Source: Reticulascus tulasneorum (lineage: Eukaryota; Ascomycota; Sordariomycetes; Glomerellales; Reticulascaceae). From it: a stretch of DNA of 64,000 nt. The position numbers and the translations under genes were made by a program. Below the pieces are notes generated by a model. The model made no database searches and was not told where the DNA came from. It was given only the letters and a program-made list of their open reading frames with translations. Shown piece by piece: positions 48,722-60,761 of the stretch; positions within the stretch are counted from its first letter, which is position 1, and each line of letters begins with the position of its first letter. The stretch is taken from contig LSAX01000008.1 of assembly GCA_001557505.1 (NCBI GenBank), positions 2,356,001 to 2,420,000 of the forward strand, given 5' to 3'.

Positions 48722-48739
48722 AACCGTGTCGACACGGTT
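48722..48739. repeat. 18-bp perfect palindrome
   Basis: AACCGTGTCGACACGGTT equals its own reverse complement. It lies 85 bp from the inverted repeat at 48825-48848. Confidence 0.9.
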
Positions 48740-48824
48740 AAATTGTCTACTTAAGAATACCAAACATGTTAAGTGTACCAAGCGTACTAAGCGTGCTAGA
48801 TATTTTGGGTAGGTGGTATAGATT

Positions 48825-48848
48825 CTAATAATCGGAATTAATTATTAG
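48825..48848. repeat. Inverted repeat, 8-bp arms with 8-nt spacer
   Basis: CTAATAAT (48825-48832) and ATTATTAG (48841-48848) can form a stem-loop. Confidence 0.8.
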
Positions 48849-49560
48849 CACATAATCAAACAGCTTCCGTGGTGGTAAGAGTCAAAACAAGAGCTCATCA
48901 CTCCATCATACACGATTCGCCGCTTTTCGCGAGTGACTTGGTTGACTTGCCAGGGTTGGGCACAGCAGCCTTCCCGCGTTATTGCGGCTGGCAGCAGTGA
49001 AGACCAGATGGAGTGACGGATATGGGGGCTGGGGAAATCGAATAAGTTGGTCTCGCACAGATCTTGCATTTCATCTCGAGCATCTCATCATCACATCATC
49101 GGGTTGAACGAGAGGCTATCATTTTCTCTTGTCATGTAATGGTCGGGATTTATATAAAGTCGTCTACTCTTGTACCGTATTAGGGCATGTGACGTATGAA
49201 ATGTACGAGAGACTATCTCCCACTCCAGGACCCCAATAAAGCCAAAAGGAAGCCCCGTATCATCCAGGCCTCGTCCAGAACTCCTCGTGTACAAGTGTAT
49301 GACCATATTCCTATCTTTCTCTTGTTACTTCAACGTCTAAAATGATGATCCACCAGGTGTATTAATCCTGTATGATGTCGCAAAATGCCCAAGCAATGCT
49401 ATGAAAGGACTCATCCGAAGTCCTCCTGGTGACAAAGAAAACACAATAATGAACCGTTGATTAAGAGGCATTAGTCTCGGCTGGCCAACATAAGCCATGA
49501 GTCGGCCAAGTTTGCCCCGACGTTCGTATGTACGTGCAGTTGAAGCGACCTTCTTTCGTT

Positions 49561-52150
49561 CTACCGCACAATGAGGATTGAGAACCCATCCAGCCACGGG
49601 CCACACGAGCCAGAAACACCACAGATAGTGTATCCTCGAGGGGGTATCAGAGTGTGGCTGTAGCAAGAAACGGTGTTAGCCGACTTGTTGGGTTTGGTTA
49701 TTCAGATATAGAACTTACGCAGATCCTCCGTGTGCATTTCCAAATATCGGCGATCTCCTGCCCAAGCTGGTCAAGACCTGAACGGCGTCGATCCAGAGCC
49801 CGGATCTAACGAAAAACCCGGTAATGTACTCGCCTCGGCGGATATCTAAGCACCAATGTGTTAGTTATGATGAACTCTTGACAAGCCAGTGGGCGCTGGT
49901 GGACTAACCCAACTCAAAAACATCTCCACCCTCCTTTCCTCCTTTCTTGCCGAACAGTTGACTGGAGTTGTCGTCATAAATGAATTCCATGCCATCTACC
50001 GCATAGCCGTGGTAAAAGTTGATTCGAGAAAGCACTCTCGTCTGCTTCAGTGCACTTTCGAAGACCACCTCCTGGGGAGTACTTCCCTCCATTTCGGAGG
50101 TGCCGAGCTTCTTGCCTCTATATGCCGTCTTTCCCAGGAGTCCCGACCCCAGTTTGAAAGATGATTCCTTGGAGCAGAGTTTGCTGAAGTCTTCGATATC
50201 CAGGTTCCCTCCTCCTAGAGATTTGATGCACACCTTCATCCGTCCAGCTCGTTTGCTCTCTGGCAGTCGTTCTCTCAGCTCCTGCTCGTTGAGGGTGACT
50301 TGCCGTTGGACCGAGCCGTTCTTTTCTACCGGGTACTCGACCCATGTCCGACATACGTCGTCGTCCTCTGCAAACACCTCAACGTAGGAAATCCCGGTCG
50401 CTGCCATCACGGCAACATTGCGTCCTTCAACAGGATAGGCCAGCACACTCTCATCAGGATTGAGGACTGGGTCGTTCGGGAGTCTGAAGCACGGGTGGCT
50501 GCGGAAGCGCAAGCAATCCAATCGGTGCCAGCCACATTCTTCATCCTGAAGGACTAGTCCTCCTTTGGATTTTGTTCTGGTACAGTAGGCTTCCCTCGCA
50601 ACAAACGTTCGATTAAGCGTCACGTAATCCCTCATCATGATGCCGCTTTCTTGGTGGGGGCATCCGAACAAATGCCCAGTCTCGTGCATGTGCGCGCCAA
50701 TTCCGATGTTTGCCGCCTCCCACGAGCTGCCGGCTTCGTTGCAGTCATTGGCGACAAAGTCGACATCCGTGGGAGTGCAGTCAGTGAAGGCTGGCACCAC
50801 CTCTTCGAAGCTACTCGGGTAACTTTGCATGCAATGGGATCCAAATATTGCCAACTGCAGATCGCCAGCATTGCCACCTAGCGCCGCATGTCCAGTGATG
50901 GTCTGGGCGCTGGTATCCCAGTGCGCATCCAGGATGAGAACCGAGACGTATTGCTTCTGCCCGGGCAATGGCTTAAAATGTTGCTTAACAGCCTCCGCCG
51001 CAATTCCAAAGAGGTCGCCTTTCTGGTTGGCCTTCTCGTTTTGTTGCGCGCGCTCAAGATCTCGGATTTCTGCCACTGTCTTGTCTGTTCTGATGATGTG
51101 AACCCTAGCTTCCGATCTCATTGTGCCAGCTTCCCGGTCTCGTTGGTTGGAAGTGCCAGTCACCCACTCCTCGTCAAACCTGAACGCTCGTCGGCCCATC
51201 TTATTGCGCCACATCTGCTCAGCGGTGAATGCTTGCCACAAGTATGCCGCCATGCGGAATTTCCGGACCGCCGTTTCAAGGCCATTGCCCTCCCTCTCGA
51301 TTCGGGCTGGAACAGCGTCGAATGTTTCGGGGGAGTCTTTCGCGAGCAGGATGGCAAGTTGCAGAGGCGGCGCATTGATTGGCGGCATCATATGGATTGT
51401 CAGGTAAGATGCATGGATCGGGTTGGAGGAGACGCTGTTCGCCAGCTTGGGGCTCGAGAAGTCGAAGCGGATCCTGTTTGGGCCTGGTTGAAGATATACC
51501 AGTGCCTTGAAGTGCGATTCGCAGACTGGCCAAGATACCGGCGGGAAGTTGTCGTCGAGACGGCTAACAGTAAGTGTCCCATCTAGCGCGTGCTGCGACG
51601 GTTCGCCAATGGTTCCGTAAACCAGCAGAGTCTTTTGGTATACCTGGATTATCGGTCAGCAGAGCTTCCAAGGTGCCGTGGCATTGTCCCCGCGCCTAGT
51701 CCTGCGCAACCAGCTCTGGGAAACCGGAGACGGCATGGTACGGGACCTAGACCGAACGGTACCCCACGATCGCAACTTGAGACAAAAGGAACTTCGCGAG
51801 CTTACCCAAGCATTTTCTGCGACGTTCGCGATGCGAGGTGCGAATTGCGACACGGGCAATGTCGATTTCCCATTAACGATTGGCGAACCCAGGCCCGTCA
51901 TGCCAGACACGCTGTTGCGATTGCTGTTACTGACAGGCTGTATTGGTGGTCGTGCCGGGGTAGCAGTCGAGTCTTTCAGTTGCAGATTGAGAGCAGGATC
52001 GGACTGATGGGCGATTGAGGGCGGTGTTAATGATCCGCTTGTTGGTGTGGTTCCGTGGCTCCCATCGCTGGAGGTGTCGGAGCGATCGGTCTTGAAGCTG
52101 GCTCGCGATCGGCGCCGCAGTTCCTTAAAGTTGAAGATGGCGGGGGCCAT
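49561..52150 (-). CDS. Zinc metallopeptidase (YIL108W-like family) with C-terminal jacalin-like lectin domain
   Basis: Exons on the minus strand: 52150-51806, 51643-49909, 49845-49719 and 49657-49561, giving 767 aa. Residues 1-105 are basic/Ser-rich and disordered with no signal peptide, so a cytosolic location is likely. The peptidase region (about 110-560) opens VYQKTLLVYGTIGE and carries the zinc site H435-E-T-G-H439-L-F-G-C-P-H445, a metzincin-like HExxHxxGxxH. It is followed by SGIMMRDYV, a plausible Met-turn. The C-terminal part (about 620-767) resembles a jacalin-like beta-prism: INFYHGYAVDGMEFIYDD, LFGKKGG, GEYITGFFVRSGLWIDAVQV and CGPWLDGFSILIVR. The two 3' introns must be removed for the lectin fold to be complete. 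The substrate is unknown. Confidence 0.88.
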
Positions 52151-55100
52151 GATGCGAATGTGGACGGTATGGGATTGTGTTATGGGATAGTGTTCAAGAC
52201 AGAACAGCCTCTGTGGTAAGAACCAGCTTAACGATAGGCCACCATATACCGGAGGGAGGGAGGCGAGCGAATGAAGAAGAAGAGGTTGAGGGTGTGAGAG
52301 AGCTCAAGCTGTTTGGAACCTGTCAATCGATCGAATCGGCAGTAGTGGCAGAGATTAGGGTCGGGTCGACAGATGCGCTTATTAGTTGACTTGCAAACTG
52401 CCACAGCTTGGAAGGGTGCCTGCTTCCTCCTCGCATAAAGTCCTGATACCTGCTACGGAAACGGCGGCTGGGCGGGTGAGTGGGAAAGTGGGACGAACGA
52501 CTGTGGGTAGTCGGCAATTTGGAGGGAACGATGACGTCGCTCTGTTTCGAAGGGGCCGCTCTTATTTAAATTGCGACTGATAAGAGTGGAAACTGGGATC
52601 GAGCCGGCAGATTTTCAACAGCAGCACAACATGTATAGCCAGCCACAATTGGCGAACGAGCGGAGCTAGGTAGGAAACGAGAGAATGGGAGAAGGGGCAC
52701 GAGACGGAGAGTGAGAAAGGCAAGGGGTAAAATCAAGGCAAAAGAGAGCGCGGGAACTGCTAGAATAGGACCATCTGCAGGGTGGAGAGGTCTCGGAGCT
52801 TTTTCGAGAGGTACGACTGACTAGGAAGTCTAGCTAATTAGTCTAGAGCAAACAAGGCGGCGAGGCGACCTCGTGCAGAGACTGCGAGAGAGAGAGAACG
52901 AGTACGGACTATGGATCTAGCTTCTGTTGGCCAAGGCCGGCAAAATCAAAACTTGGCGGGATAAAGCTCCAGCTCCTTGCAATTGGCGGGACGAGCACCG
53001 ATCAAACAGGTTGGGGGAGTGATGGGAGGGAGTGGTGAGGCATGCACATACATACATACATACGAACGTACACGCACTAATGTCGGAGAGGGGACCAGCA
53101 GCTTTAATTATCGCGTAGGAGAGAAGTGTGTTGATAGGTTTGTAAGATGTGCCAGCCCGAAAAGAGGCCAACTCTCACTCTGATGGCCAAGCACAGCAAG
53201 AGATGAAATTGTGGTCTTCCGTCCCATCCATCTGCAGATTTTCTGATCGTATGAAATTACGACTACCACTACTCTGCAGTCCTAGGAGGGACTTTCGTGG
53301 GTACCGCCACCCAACGGCGCGGCCACTGCCCGAGTCAGGTGGAAGGAAAACTCGTATGTCTGACATGGAACACCTAGGGAGTTTCCCCATCTCGTTATCC
53401 GTAAATTGTACGTCGGTTGATCGGCCGTCCTGTGAATATGTACCTGAGGTGCGGTGCGTACTTCGTATGCTATTCATGACCTGGCACCTGCTTGCTGGGT
53501 ATGCGATCGAGTTGTGTCTGCACCTACGTATGTAGCATTGGAGAATTGTACCACCCATTTCTTGCAGGCATGCAAGGAGCAATGGTTCTACGAGGTAGTC
53601 CGGACTGTGTCTATTCCCCAGATGGCACCTGGTCCGGGTGGATATGGTAGGTAGACTGAGGCAGGATATCCACGCCAGAGCCAGAGTGGGAAACAAAAAG
53701 TCGGTTCTTGCCCGGCAGAAACCTTGATTCGCGGCTGCAAAGTCCTGCAAGCCCATGCGGCATGCAACCCGTTCCTTTTCTTTAATTGGGGAGATCTCTG
53801 CTCCCTCGTGCAGCTGTATGTAACGCACATCTGCACTGCACTCCAAGCCCATTTTTGCCTGTGCCAGGAGTGCGTCAAAGGTATTGGGTGGCTGGTGTTG
53901 GTATCTAATTAGTGGCTTGTGGCTGCATATTTTTGCTTGTGGTGATTGACAGCTGGCTGGTGTGGGAAGCCCGGTAATCTTTTGGTCTTGATAGCTGTTC
54001 GTTCAATCACCTACATCACTCCACCCCAGTTGGCCCAATTCTGGCGAGGAAGAGAGGCAGGAATAGCCATGCCAAACGCCATTTGGCTCAATTGCTCTGC
54101 GTGTCGCAGTGTGCGTGTTTCTGTTTCTGTTTCCATCCAGAGCATCGCACACGTGGCCTGCCCCATCTTCATCGGGCACCTCGGCCGAATTCAGGGAGCC
54201 CCCCCACGTTGGCCCGGTGTTAATTTCTGTTGAAGCATTTTCTGAGTTCGTCTGAAAGATCCATCACATCATCAATCCATCCTCCCGGCAGAAAAAAACT
54301 CTGTATTGTTCCAAGGGGCCAGACCGTTCTGCATCGGGAGCATCATCGTCATCATCAAGAGCGGGTCCGGTGTACTCCGCGATTAGCATTCGGTGTACGG
54401 ACTATAGACCCCTGGAAAGGTCTTTGGCCTTCATCCCTCCATTCTCCACCGTGAAACTTGCGGAGGATTTCGAAGAACACGGCCAAGCGGCCAAATGCCA
54501 AAGGTCAGATGGTGTGGGACTGGAGAGAAGCGCACCCATTGTATAAATACAAACTTGGTCGCTTCCAATCGCATTCCCCCGCACAATTGAAAGTTCATGT
54601 TGTCATCATGGCATCGTGCCATAGAAGCATCCTTAGATCTCGCATCTAAGCAGAGGCCATCGGTCTCCCAAAATTGACCCATCCTCGGACCAGTTCCACT
54701 AAACTACTGTTACGATGCTATGTATGTGGTCTGGTCAACGGCTTGATAATGAAGATATCGATTGTGGCGCTACACTGTCTTGCATTGTCTTGCTTTCTTC
54801 CATTCTAAAGGTCTCAGAAACGTAACGAAACCGTTGGGTGCCACAGCTTTTTGGGGTTTGAGGGGGAACATCCATATTCGGCCGGAGAATGGGTGCCAAG
54901 GCCAGGAACATCAAGGATTCAGCTCAACTTTTGGACCTTGAGCCGGGACGTTGCACGCATTTCAAGCATGTCACGGCTTCTCCACCAGCAAGGACTTTGC
55001 ACATGAATGCTGCAGTTTTGCAATTGGACGGGCAACCATGGTCGCTTCGGCAGGGATCTAAATTGGCACCCCTGGCTACGGTGTTGGCTTGCCCAAGCTG

Positions 55101-56872
55101 TCTGTATCCCATCCTTCGACGAAGATCTAGCTATGTACGACAGATTACAGATCTCAAAATGCACCCCAAACTGGTGTAGGTCCGGAGTCAATGACTGGGT
55201 GATGAGCACCCCTGCGAGTGGCTATCAGCAATTTGGCCTTTGCTCTTCCTGCCATTGTAGTTCTTCGAGAACAAGGTGTTTCGAGATCTGGCAGCCGCCT
55301 CGCGAGGCGTTAAAGTTTGATGGGACTTTGACCTCTGTGTAGTCTAAAAGTCGGGGACCATGCCCATTAGTAGGCGGTCTGCCGTGGTTGAAACATTAAT
55401 CAAGATAGGTTCGTGCGGATGGAATTCAGCCAGAGCGATGAGTCCCCTTCAACCAGAGAAGCGAGTGGCCGTGCGAGAGATATCTCTTCCGTCTCCTCTC
55501 CATCCTAGTTTGCTCGCCCAGGTCCTGCCACGTCTCGCTTTAATAGGGTTGCATCACTGGTTTATTATGGATTACGGCTGGCCCACGAGAAAGGGAATGA
55601 TACTCGAAAGGTGCGTGGTATGAGAGACGTTTGGGCAGGATGGCTCTGCCTGTTGGCAGTGATCTGTAAGTGACTTTGGCATTGCCCGCTGCAGGAACTG
55701 GTCTGCACGGATAGGTGTATTTGCCAGGTAAATTGGTAGTCTTGCGGGTGGTCCGGGGATCTGGTGGTGTTGCAAGGGAACATGAACTGAGCGAGTCTCA
55801 GATCACCCCACGAGCCTTACACTATCCACGGAGCAATCCTGTCCATCCAGCCCAGAGGCCAAGGAGATGCATGCAGCCTATAGGCGACGACAGCCAACTA
55901 ACGTAACAAGAACTAGAGATAGGCAGAGGTTGCGTGCTGCCACGATGGACGGCCTCATCGATGGTGCCCGGTCCACCAACGGCACATCGATTTATCATTG
56001 GAGGGGCGACCGCCTGGCAAATTAGTGGGTGTGCCGCCCCCAAGCAGTGACCGCCGCCAACGGTACGAAGTGCCCCTAGCTACCTAGGTATTTATCGGTG
56101 CACGTATCAGCACTACAGCACATCACTCCGCTACCGAGAAATCACACTGGGTTCCCTTCTGCTAGGGATCTAGGCCGGCCTAAATTCTATACATGGATTT
56201 GAGAAATCTTGAGAAATAACAGAAGGATTGAAATCTCTGTCTCATGCTCGTCTAGGAATTTGGGAGGTTTAAACAGAATATCTAGTGTGCAAATGGAGTG
56301 ATCGTTGCATTATTCTAGTGAGCTAAGGTTAAGGGAAAGGTACCATTTCATGGGCTGTAAACTTGTCTGCCGTGCCAGGTTGGTGGACAGTGACCACCAC
56401 CCCCAGCCGGGGCTAGCCTGTCCACATACCTAGGTACCTATAGTACCTTTAGTACAGGTTGGTCGCCTGGGTTGCCGGGCTGCTGAACTTATGCCTGCCC
56501 TGCTCAGGTAATCTACTGGCCTGTAGTGGATTCCACCGGAATGTGAATTCTGCTCCTGGGAAGGGACCACTCTTGACCTCCTGGGACAACCTCCTTCGTG
56601 AAAAATCGTCTCCCCTCGTCGAAAGTTGCAATCGTCTATCCAGTTTCTCTGGTCAAGCCCAGGTGCAACATAATTTCTCTTCACACTACCCCAATCTCGA
56701 GATCCAGAACCAACCACCATCCGGTGCTTCCCTCAAAAACCCCTCGCTTACACCAGTAGGCGCCGACTTCTACGCCCCCTCGCCCAATCGCCCTCAGTCA
56801 GCCCTTAACCTCCTCACCAATACCGCATCTCGAATTTTCAGGAGTCCGCTGCCGACGATACCGATACTGCAG
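52151..56872. other. 4.7-kb gene-poor region between divergent metallopeptidase and Nrm1/Whi5-like genes
   Basis: No recognisable gene. It contains a (CATA)n run at 53047-53063, a 225-codon ATG frame on the minus strand (53852-53175) without family resemblance, TAGGTACC-type motifs near 56.43 kb, and an open frame leading into the 56873 start that may be an unrecognised 5' coding part. Confidence 0.5.
53047..53063. repeat. (CATA)n microsatellite
   Basis: Four CATA units plus one base in non-coding DNA. Confidence 0.8.
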
Positions 56873-58045
56873 ATGCCTAAACAACGCAGCATGTCGTCGC
56901 CGTGGAAGAAGCAGCCGGAAGCTGTGGTGGATAAGGTGTTGAAGAGGGCAGAAGTGAGCAAAGTAAGTCGAGGGATGAACTCCACCGCCCCCATCGCATC
57001 GCATCACCTTCGGTGAAGGCATCCAAGAACGAGACAGCTGACCACGTCACCCGCCCTGCAGATAGCACGAAGACTACAGAACCAACTGGCATTGGCACAA
57101 TTCAAGACCAAACATGGCTGGGAGGACCTAACACTCGATACGCTCGAACCCAAGTTCGAGGAGGAGATGCGACGGAAGAGACTATCAGAGGGCGATGTTC
57201 TGTCCGACTCCTCCTCCAGTGCCTCCGACCTGCCATACCCCACAAGAACACTCATGAGCTCTCCGCTTAAGGCTGCTCTGTTCTCAGACGCAATCGGGTC
57301 CAGCAGCGGAAGTTCGGGCCATCGAAAGAGAACCTACCTCACTTCTTTTGATTATCCCTCATCCAGCCCCACGAAGCGGTTCCGGTCGTCCCCAACCGCA
57401 CACAAGTCTTTCCAAGGCCATGCAACATGGAAAGACAATCACCAGCTTGCACAGTCGTCGCCCATCAAGGCCAGGAGGCAACAACATTTTACTACATCTA
57501 CTGGCCCCGACGTTTCTTTCTTCCAAGGCTCCCGGACCCTCGTCAGTGATTTATCGACACCAAACTTTGCGTCTCACTCTGATGACGACGATGACCTCCT
57601 GCCCACGCATTCATTCAGCGCAAACACGGTTCGGTCGTCGCCGCCGAGCACACCGCCAATGCGTAACCGTGGTCTACCGGGGAAGCGCAACAAAGACAAG
57701 ACATCGGCCAACGGAGCAAAGTCAGGGGAAGAAGGTGCCGATCTCCTACTCTATCTTGCGGCTTCACCTTCACCTGCGGTGCCTTCTGTCAAGACCAGAA
57801 TGGAGCCGCCATCTACGCCGCCACCAAAGAACAGCCTGGCTTTGCCATCATCAATGATGACTACTCCAGGCGGGGGCAACCTCTTCCCGAATACACCCGG
57901 ACAGGGATTTGACTTTGCGGATTTCGTCAACATAACCCCGAGCCCGGCTCAAAAGCCATGGAAAACTCCCATGGGATTATCGTCCGCCAGAACACCGCTC
58001 AGCGTCGCGAGACGGCGACTCACGTTCGACGAGCCGCTAGCTTGA
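56873..58045 (+). CDS. Nrm1/Whi5-family G1/S transcriptional repressor (N-terminus uncertain)
   Basis: Nrm1 and Whi5 bind SBF/MBF through a short GTB motif and are inactivated by CDK phosphorylation (family knowledge). Exons 56873-56962 and 57062-58045 give 357 aa from the first in-frame ATG. The GTB-like segment starts right after the intron (residues 31-60: ARRLQNQLALAQFKTKHGW, then EDLTLDTL). The rest is disordered and packed with CDK-type sites: SSPLK, SSPTKR, SSPIKAR, TPPM, TPLSVARRR. There is also a short acidic DDDDDLLP run. Start choice is uncertain: the same frame stays open back to about 56459 without an ATG. A 5' exon 56491-56507 (MPALL) spliced to 56842 would also join in frame. 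Whether it is the Nrm1-like or Whi5-like copy cannot be told here. Confidence 0.78.
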
Positions 58046-59360
58046 CACGGAATTTTCTACTAGATTGAGCCAATGACACGCATGAGACCACTGCCGCCGA
58101 CGATATCATCCAGCAGCAGATGCATCATAGTCTGTGTGTGTGCGGCTCCCAGTGGGTGCGGCATGTTTGTTTGAATTCTACAGGAAGGGCTATTGTTGTG
58201 CGACACAACACACGGCGTTTGACACCACTTGTTGTCCTTCACACGACTATTTGCATTGATTCGCCAAGACGATGCGACAATGGTATGGGGGTTTTACGGT
58301 GTTTTGTTTTGGGAATGAGGCTACATGCAGGAATTATTCTCTTGTGATTGGAAATGATGCGTTGGTATTGAGTTTGGCCGCATGTCAGAGGCCATTGTGT
58401 GGCCTGGGATCGTTTCCGGCCCTTTGGCCTTTTTCTCCCTGTTCGAATTGGCAGGTTCATTCCGTACGGTTGGGGGTCTGTGGGTAGGTAATTTACGCGT
58501 TCTGGCGTTAGCCCTCAGCTTTTCGCGCGGGGCAGGACGCGACTTTTTCGTGTCGTGCTGCATGTCATTTAATGGATCGGTAGCCAATCAGAACCCTTAT
58601 ATCACTTTTGGTGGCTTTCGCCATGTCAGAGCGCTTCTCACGCTGCAATGAAACCAACTCGGCGGAGCTGCCCATTGGGGCATCCCCCTTTCAGATTGGA
58701 GAACATAGATGGGCACCTGACTGACGATCTCCGACGCTTTGGGCAGATCAGAGCTCTTGATCGATTAGGCGCCAGATGCTAGTTAGCAGCACTTTTGAAT
58801 GGTACGGGTAATTGGATTGCCATGGGTTGAATGCCATGTTCGGCCACTCTCTCTCCTGATATGAACTTATTTGATAAAAACCGGGGATCATTCACCCAAA
58901 CTTGGGTTTGAACTGACCTCGGGACGCTGGGGTCGGACTCGGTGAGATTCTTAAATCTTGCCCCAAGCCATTGGCTTCTGGCTGGGACCGCATCAGTTGA
59001 GCGCAGCCATGCCTTAATAATCCGGTTTTGTTCATTGAACGGCGAGCCGCCGAGAATTAAAGTGGTCGCATGAACTTTCTCCTTGGTCGGGAAATTGGCA
59101 TAGCCGCCCTGCAGATCGATCAAGACAGTCGAGTCCTGATCGATGAAACCCATTATTGAATCTCGATTGTCCCGAGTTTTACACCCTTGAACCTTGACAG
59201 GGTTGTGATGCCTCCATTGAGAACCGCCCTCGAGGGGTTCAGATCTGACCTTACCGAGAGTTCGGAATTTGCTGCAAGACACTGGTTGACCTTTGACCAG
59301 CCACAGGCATCCGAGCACGTCACGGTTGTCTGAGATAATGAGACCTGTTTGACTTCCCCG
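58046..59360. other. Intergenic between convergent Nrm1/Whi5-like gene and HEM4
   Basis: No confirmed gene. A minus-strand frame from the ATG at 59153 to the stop at 58779 (124 aa) is open and lies in a longer 180-codon open stretch. It shows no family I recognise. Confidence 0.5.
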
Positions 59361-60340
59361 TTATTGATGGTTTTCTATGTACTGTATTATTCCCTGCCGG
59401 ATTCCCTCTGGCGACGGCTTCTCAGCACATACATCCGGCTCAAAATCAAAAGTCCTCTTCAGATAGTTCCGAGTCGTGGGACCAATGGTAGCAACAAAGG
59501 TCTTGCGGGATGCAGCGCTTTGCTTCGCCTTTCCCGTCTCTTCATTCAGTAAACCTAGGCCGCGCAACATGCTATCGCATCCGGTGGGGGAAAAGACGAT
59601 GACCCATCGCATGGGCCTTGCTTCTGTGACATCCAATATCTCTCGGAAGTTCGCTGAGAAGGACTCCATCTCGCCTGTACCGTATACTATGACTTCGGTG
59701 ACTTCAATTTGACGGTGGCTCGGCAGGCTCTTGTCCATGAGGGATTTGGGGATGATGTCTCGTCTTTGTTCGCCAACGAGGAACAGTAAAGGGGGCTTCT
59801 TAGGCCGGTCCTGGTACCATTCGCCATAGTGATCTAGTATGAATCCAGCCAACGCATCACCATTTCCTGTGTGCTCGCCGAATATCTGCAATGGCGGCTC
59901 TTGGGGAATTGCCCTCAGCGCTCGTGTCGTCGCTGGTCCGACGCTATAAACCGGAATGTCTTGCAGATGTGGCCATCCAGCAGCACCTATAGCTTTCCGT
60001 TAGTCAATTGGGACGCCACAAACCCCCGTTCCAGAGATTGACCTGTCCCATCCTCGACCAGTTTGGTGAATGCTTCCACAGCTCGCTGGGAAGTAAATAT
60101 CAGCCCTCCGTATGAGCAGTCAGGGCCGCGATGGATTTTCTTCTGTTGGAGCAGAGCCCTGACCGCTTCCATTCCTTCATCCTCGAACCGGTGGTGGAGA
60201 ACAGGGACAAAGCATGGTTCAAAGTCGTGTCCGTCTCGAGGGGTAGAAAAAAGCTCTTCGTAAGAGTCGCCGGGCGTCGATTTCGTTTTCAGTAGCAGCA
60301 CAGGCACGCTGATTGAGGAATCCCTGGGCTGGCCAGTCAT
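59361..60340 (-). CDS. hem4: Uroporphyrinogen-III synthase
   Basis: Fourth heme-pathway enzyme: cyclises hydroxymethylbilane with inversion of ring D, in the cytosol. Exons on the minus strand: 60340-60043 and 59986-59361, giving 307 aa (yeast Hem4 275). The start is the ATG before TGQPRDSSISVPVLLLKTKS, which begins the first beta strand of domain 1. The family's weak landmarks are present in order: VPVLHHRF, YGGLIFTSQRAVEAF, VYSVGPATTRAL, PLLFLVGEQRRDIIP, VIVYGTGE, WVIVFSPTGCDSM and FVATIGPTTRNYL, with a C-terminal PSPEGIRQGIIQYI. The intron donor GTCAAT is weak, but the TATAG acceptor gives the only frame-preserving join. It is divergent from ERV1. Confidence 0.93.
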
Positions 60341-60761
60341 CGTGACCGCGCTATCCCATAATCTTCCTCGAGTCTGAAAGTTGCAAGCTTGAGGCTGCAA
60401 GAGCACTATGGATACTTATGTATCATCCATTTATGAGATGCAATGTACAGAGATGCGTGTTTAGATAGGCTTTTACTCGCCCGTTCATGTACCCTGTGCG
60501 AGTGCAGCCATGGTGGGGGTTCCGTAGATCTCATGCCAAGGCCCTACGTCAGGACATGGGAAAAAGTGTGTGCTAGAGCTTTATCGATAACGAATCTCGG
60601 ATACCTCAAGGGGCCATTTTCCAAGCTGACAAATTTATCCTGTCCACGCCTGCCACGGGTCTTTGTCCGCGAACATACTGCCTCTCTGTGCCACCTCACA
60701 CGAATGTCCGATATTTGAACGTCTACTCCCACCGGAGATACTCTGCTGCTGAAGCGTGACA
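60341..60761. promoter_or_regulatory. Divergent promoter region HEM4/ERV1
   Basis: 421 bp between head-to-head starts of a heme-synthesis gene and a mitochondrial FAD oxidase. No clear TATA box or known motif seen. Confidence 0.5.

Larger units (their letters stand above)
48314..49560. other. Intergenic: CHO1 promoter and metallopeptidase 3' flank, with AT-rich repeat patch
   Basis: No gene supported. From about 48.64 to 48.86 kb lies a distinctly AT-richer patch with repeated GTGCTAG heptamers, degenerate AAGTGTACC/AAGCGTACT/AAGCGTGCT units, an 18-bp palindrome and an 8-bp stem-loop. Confidence 0.6.
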
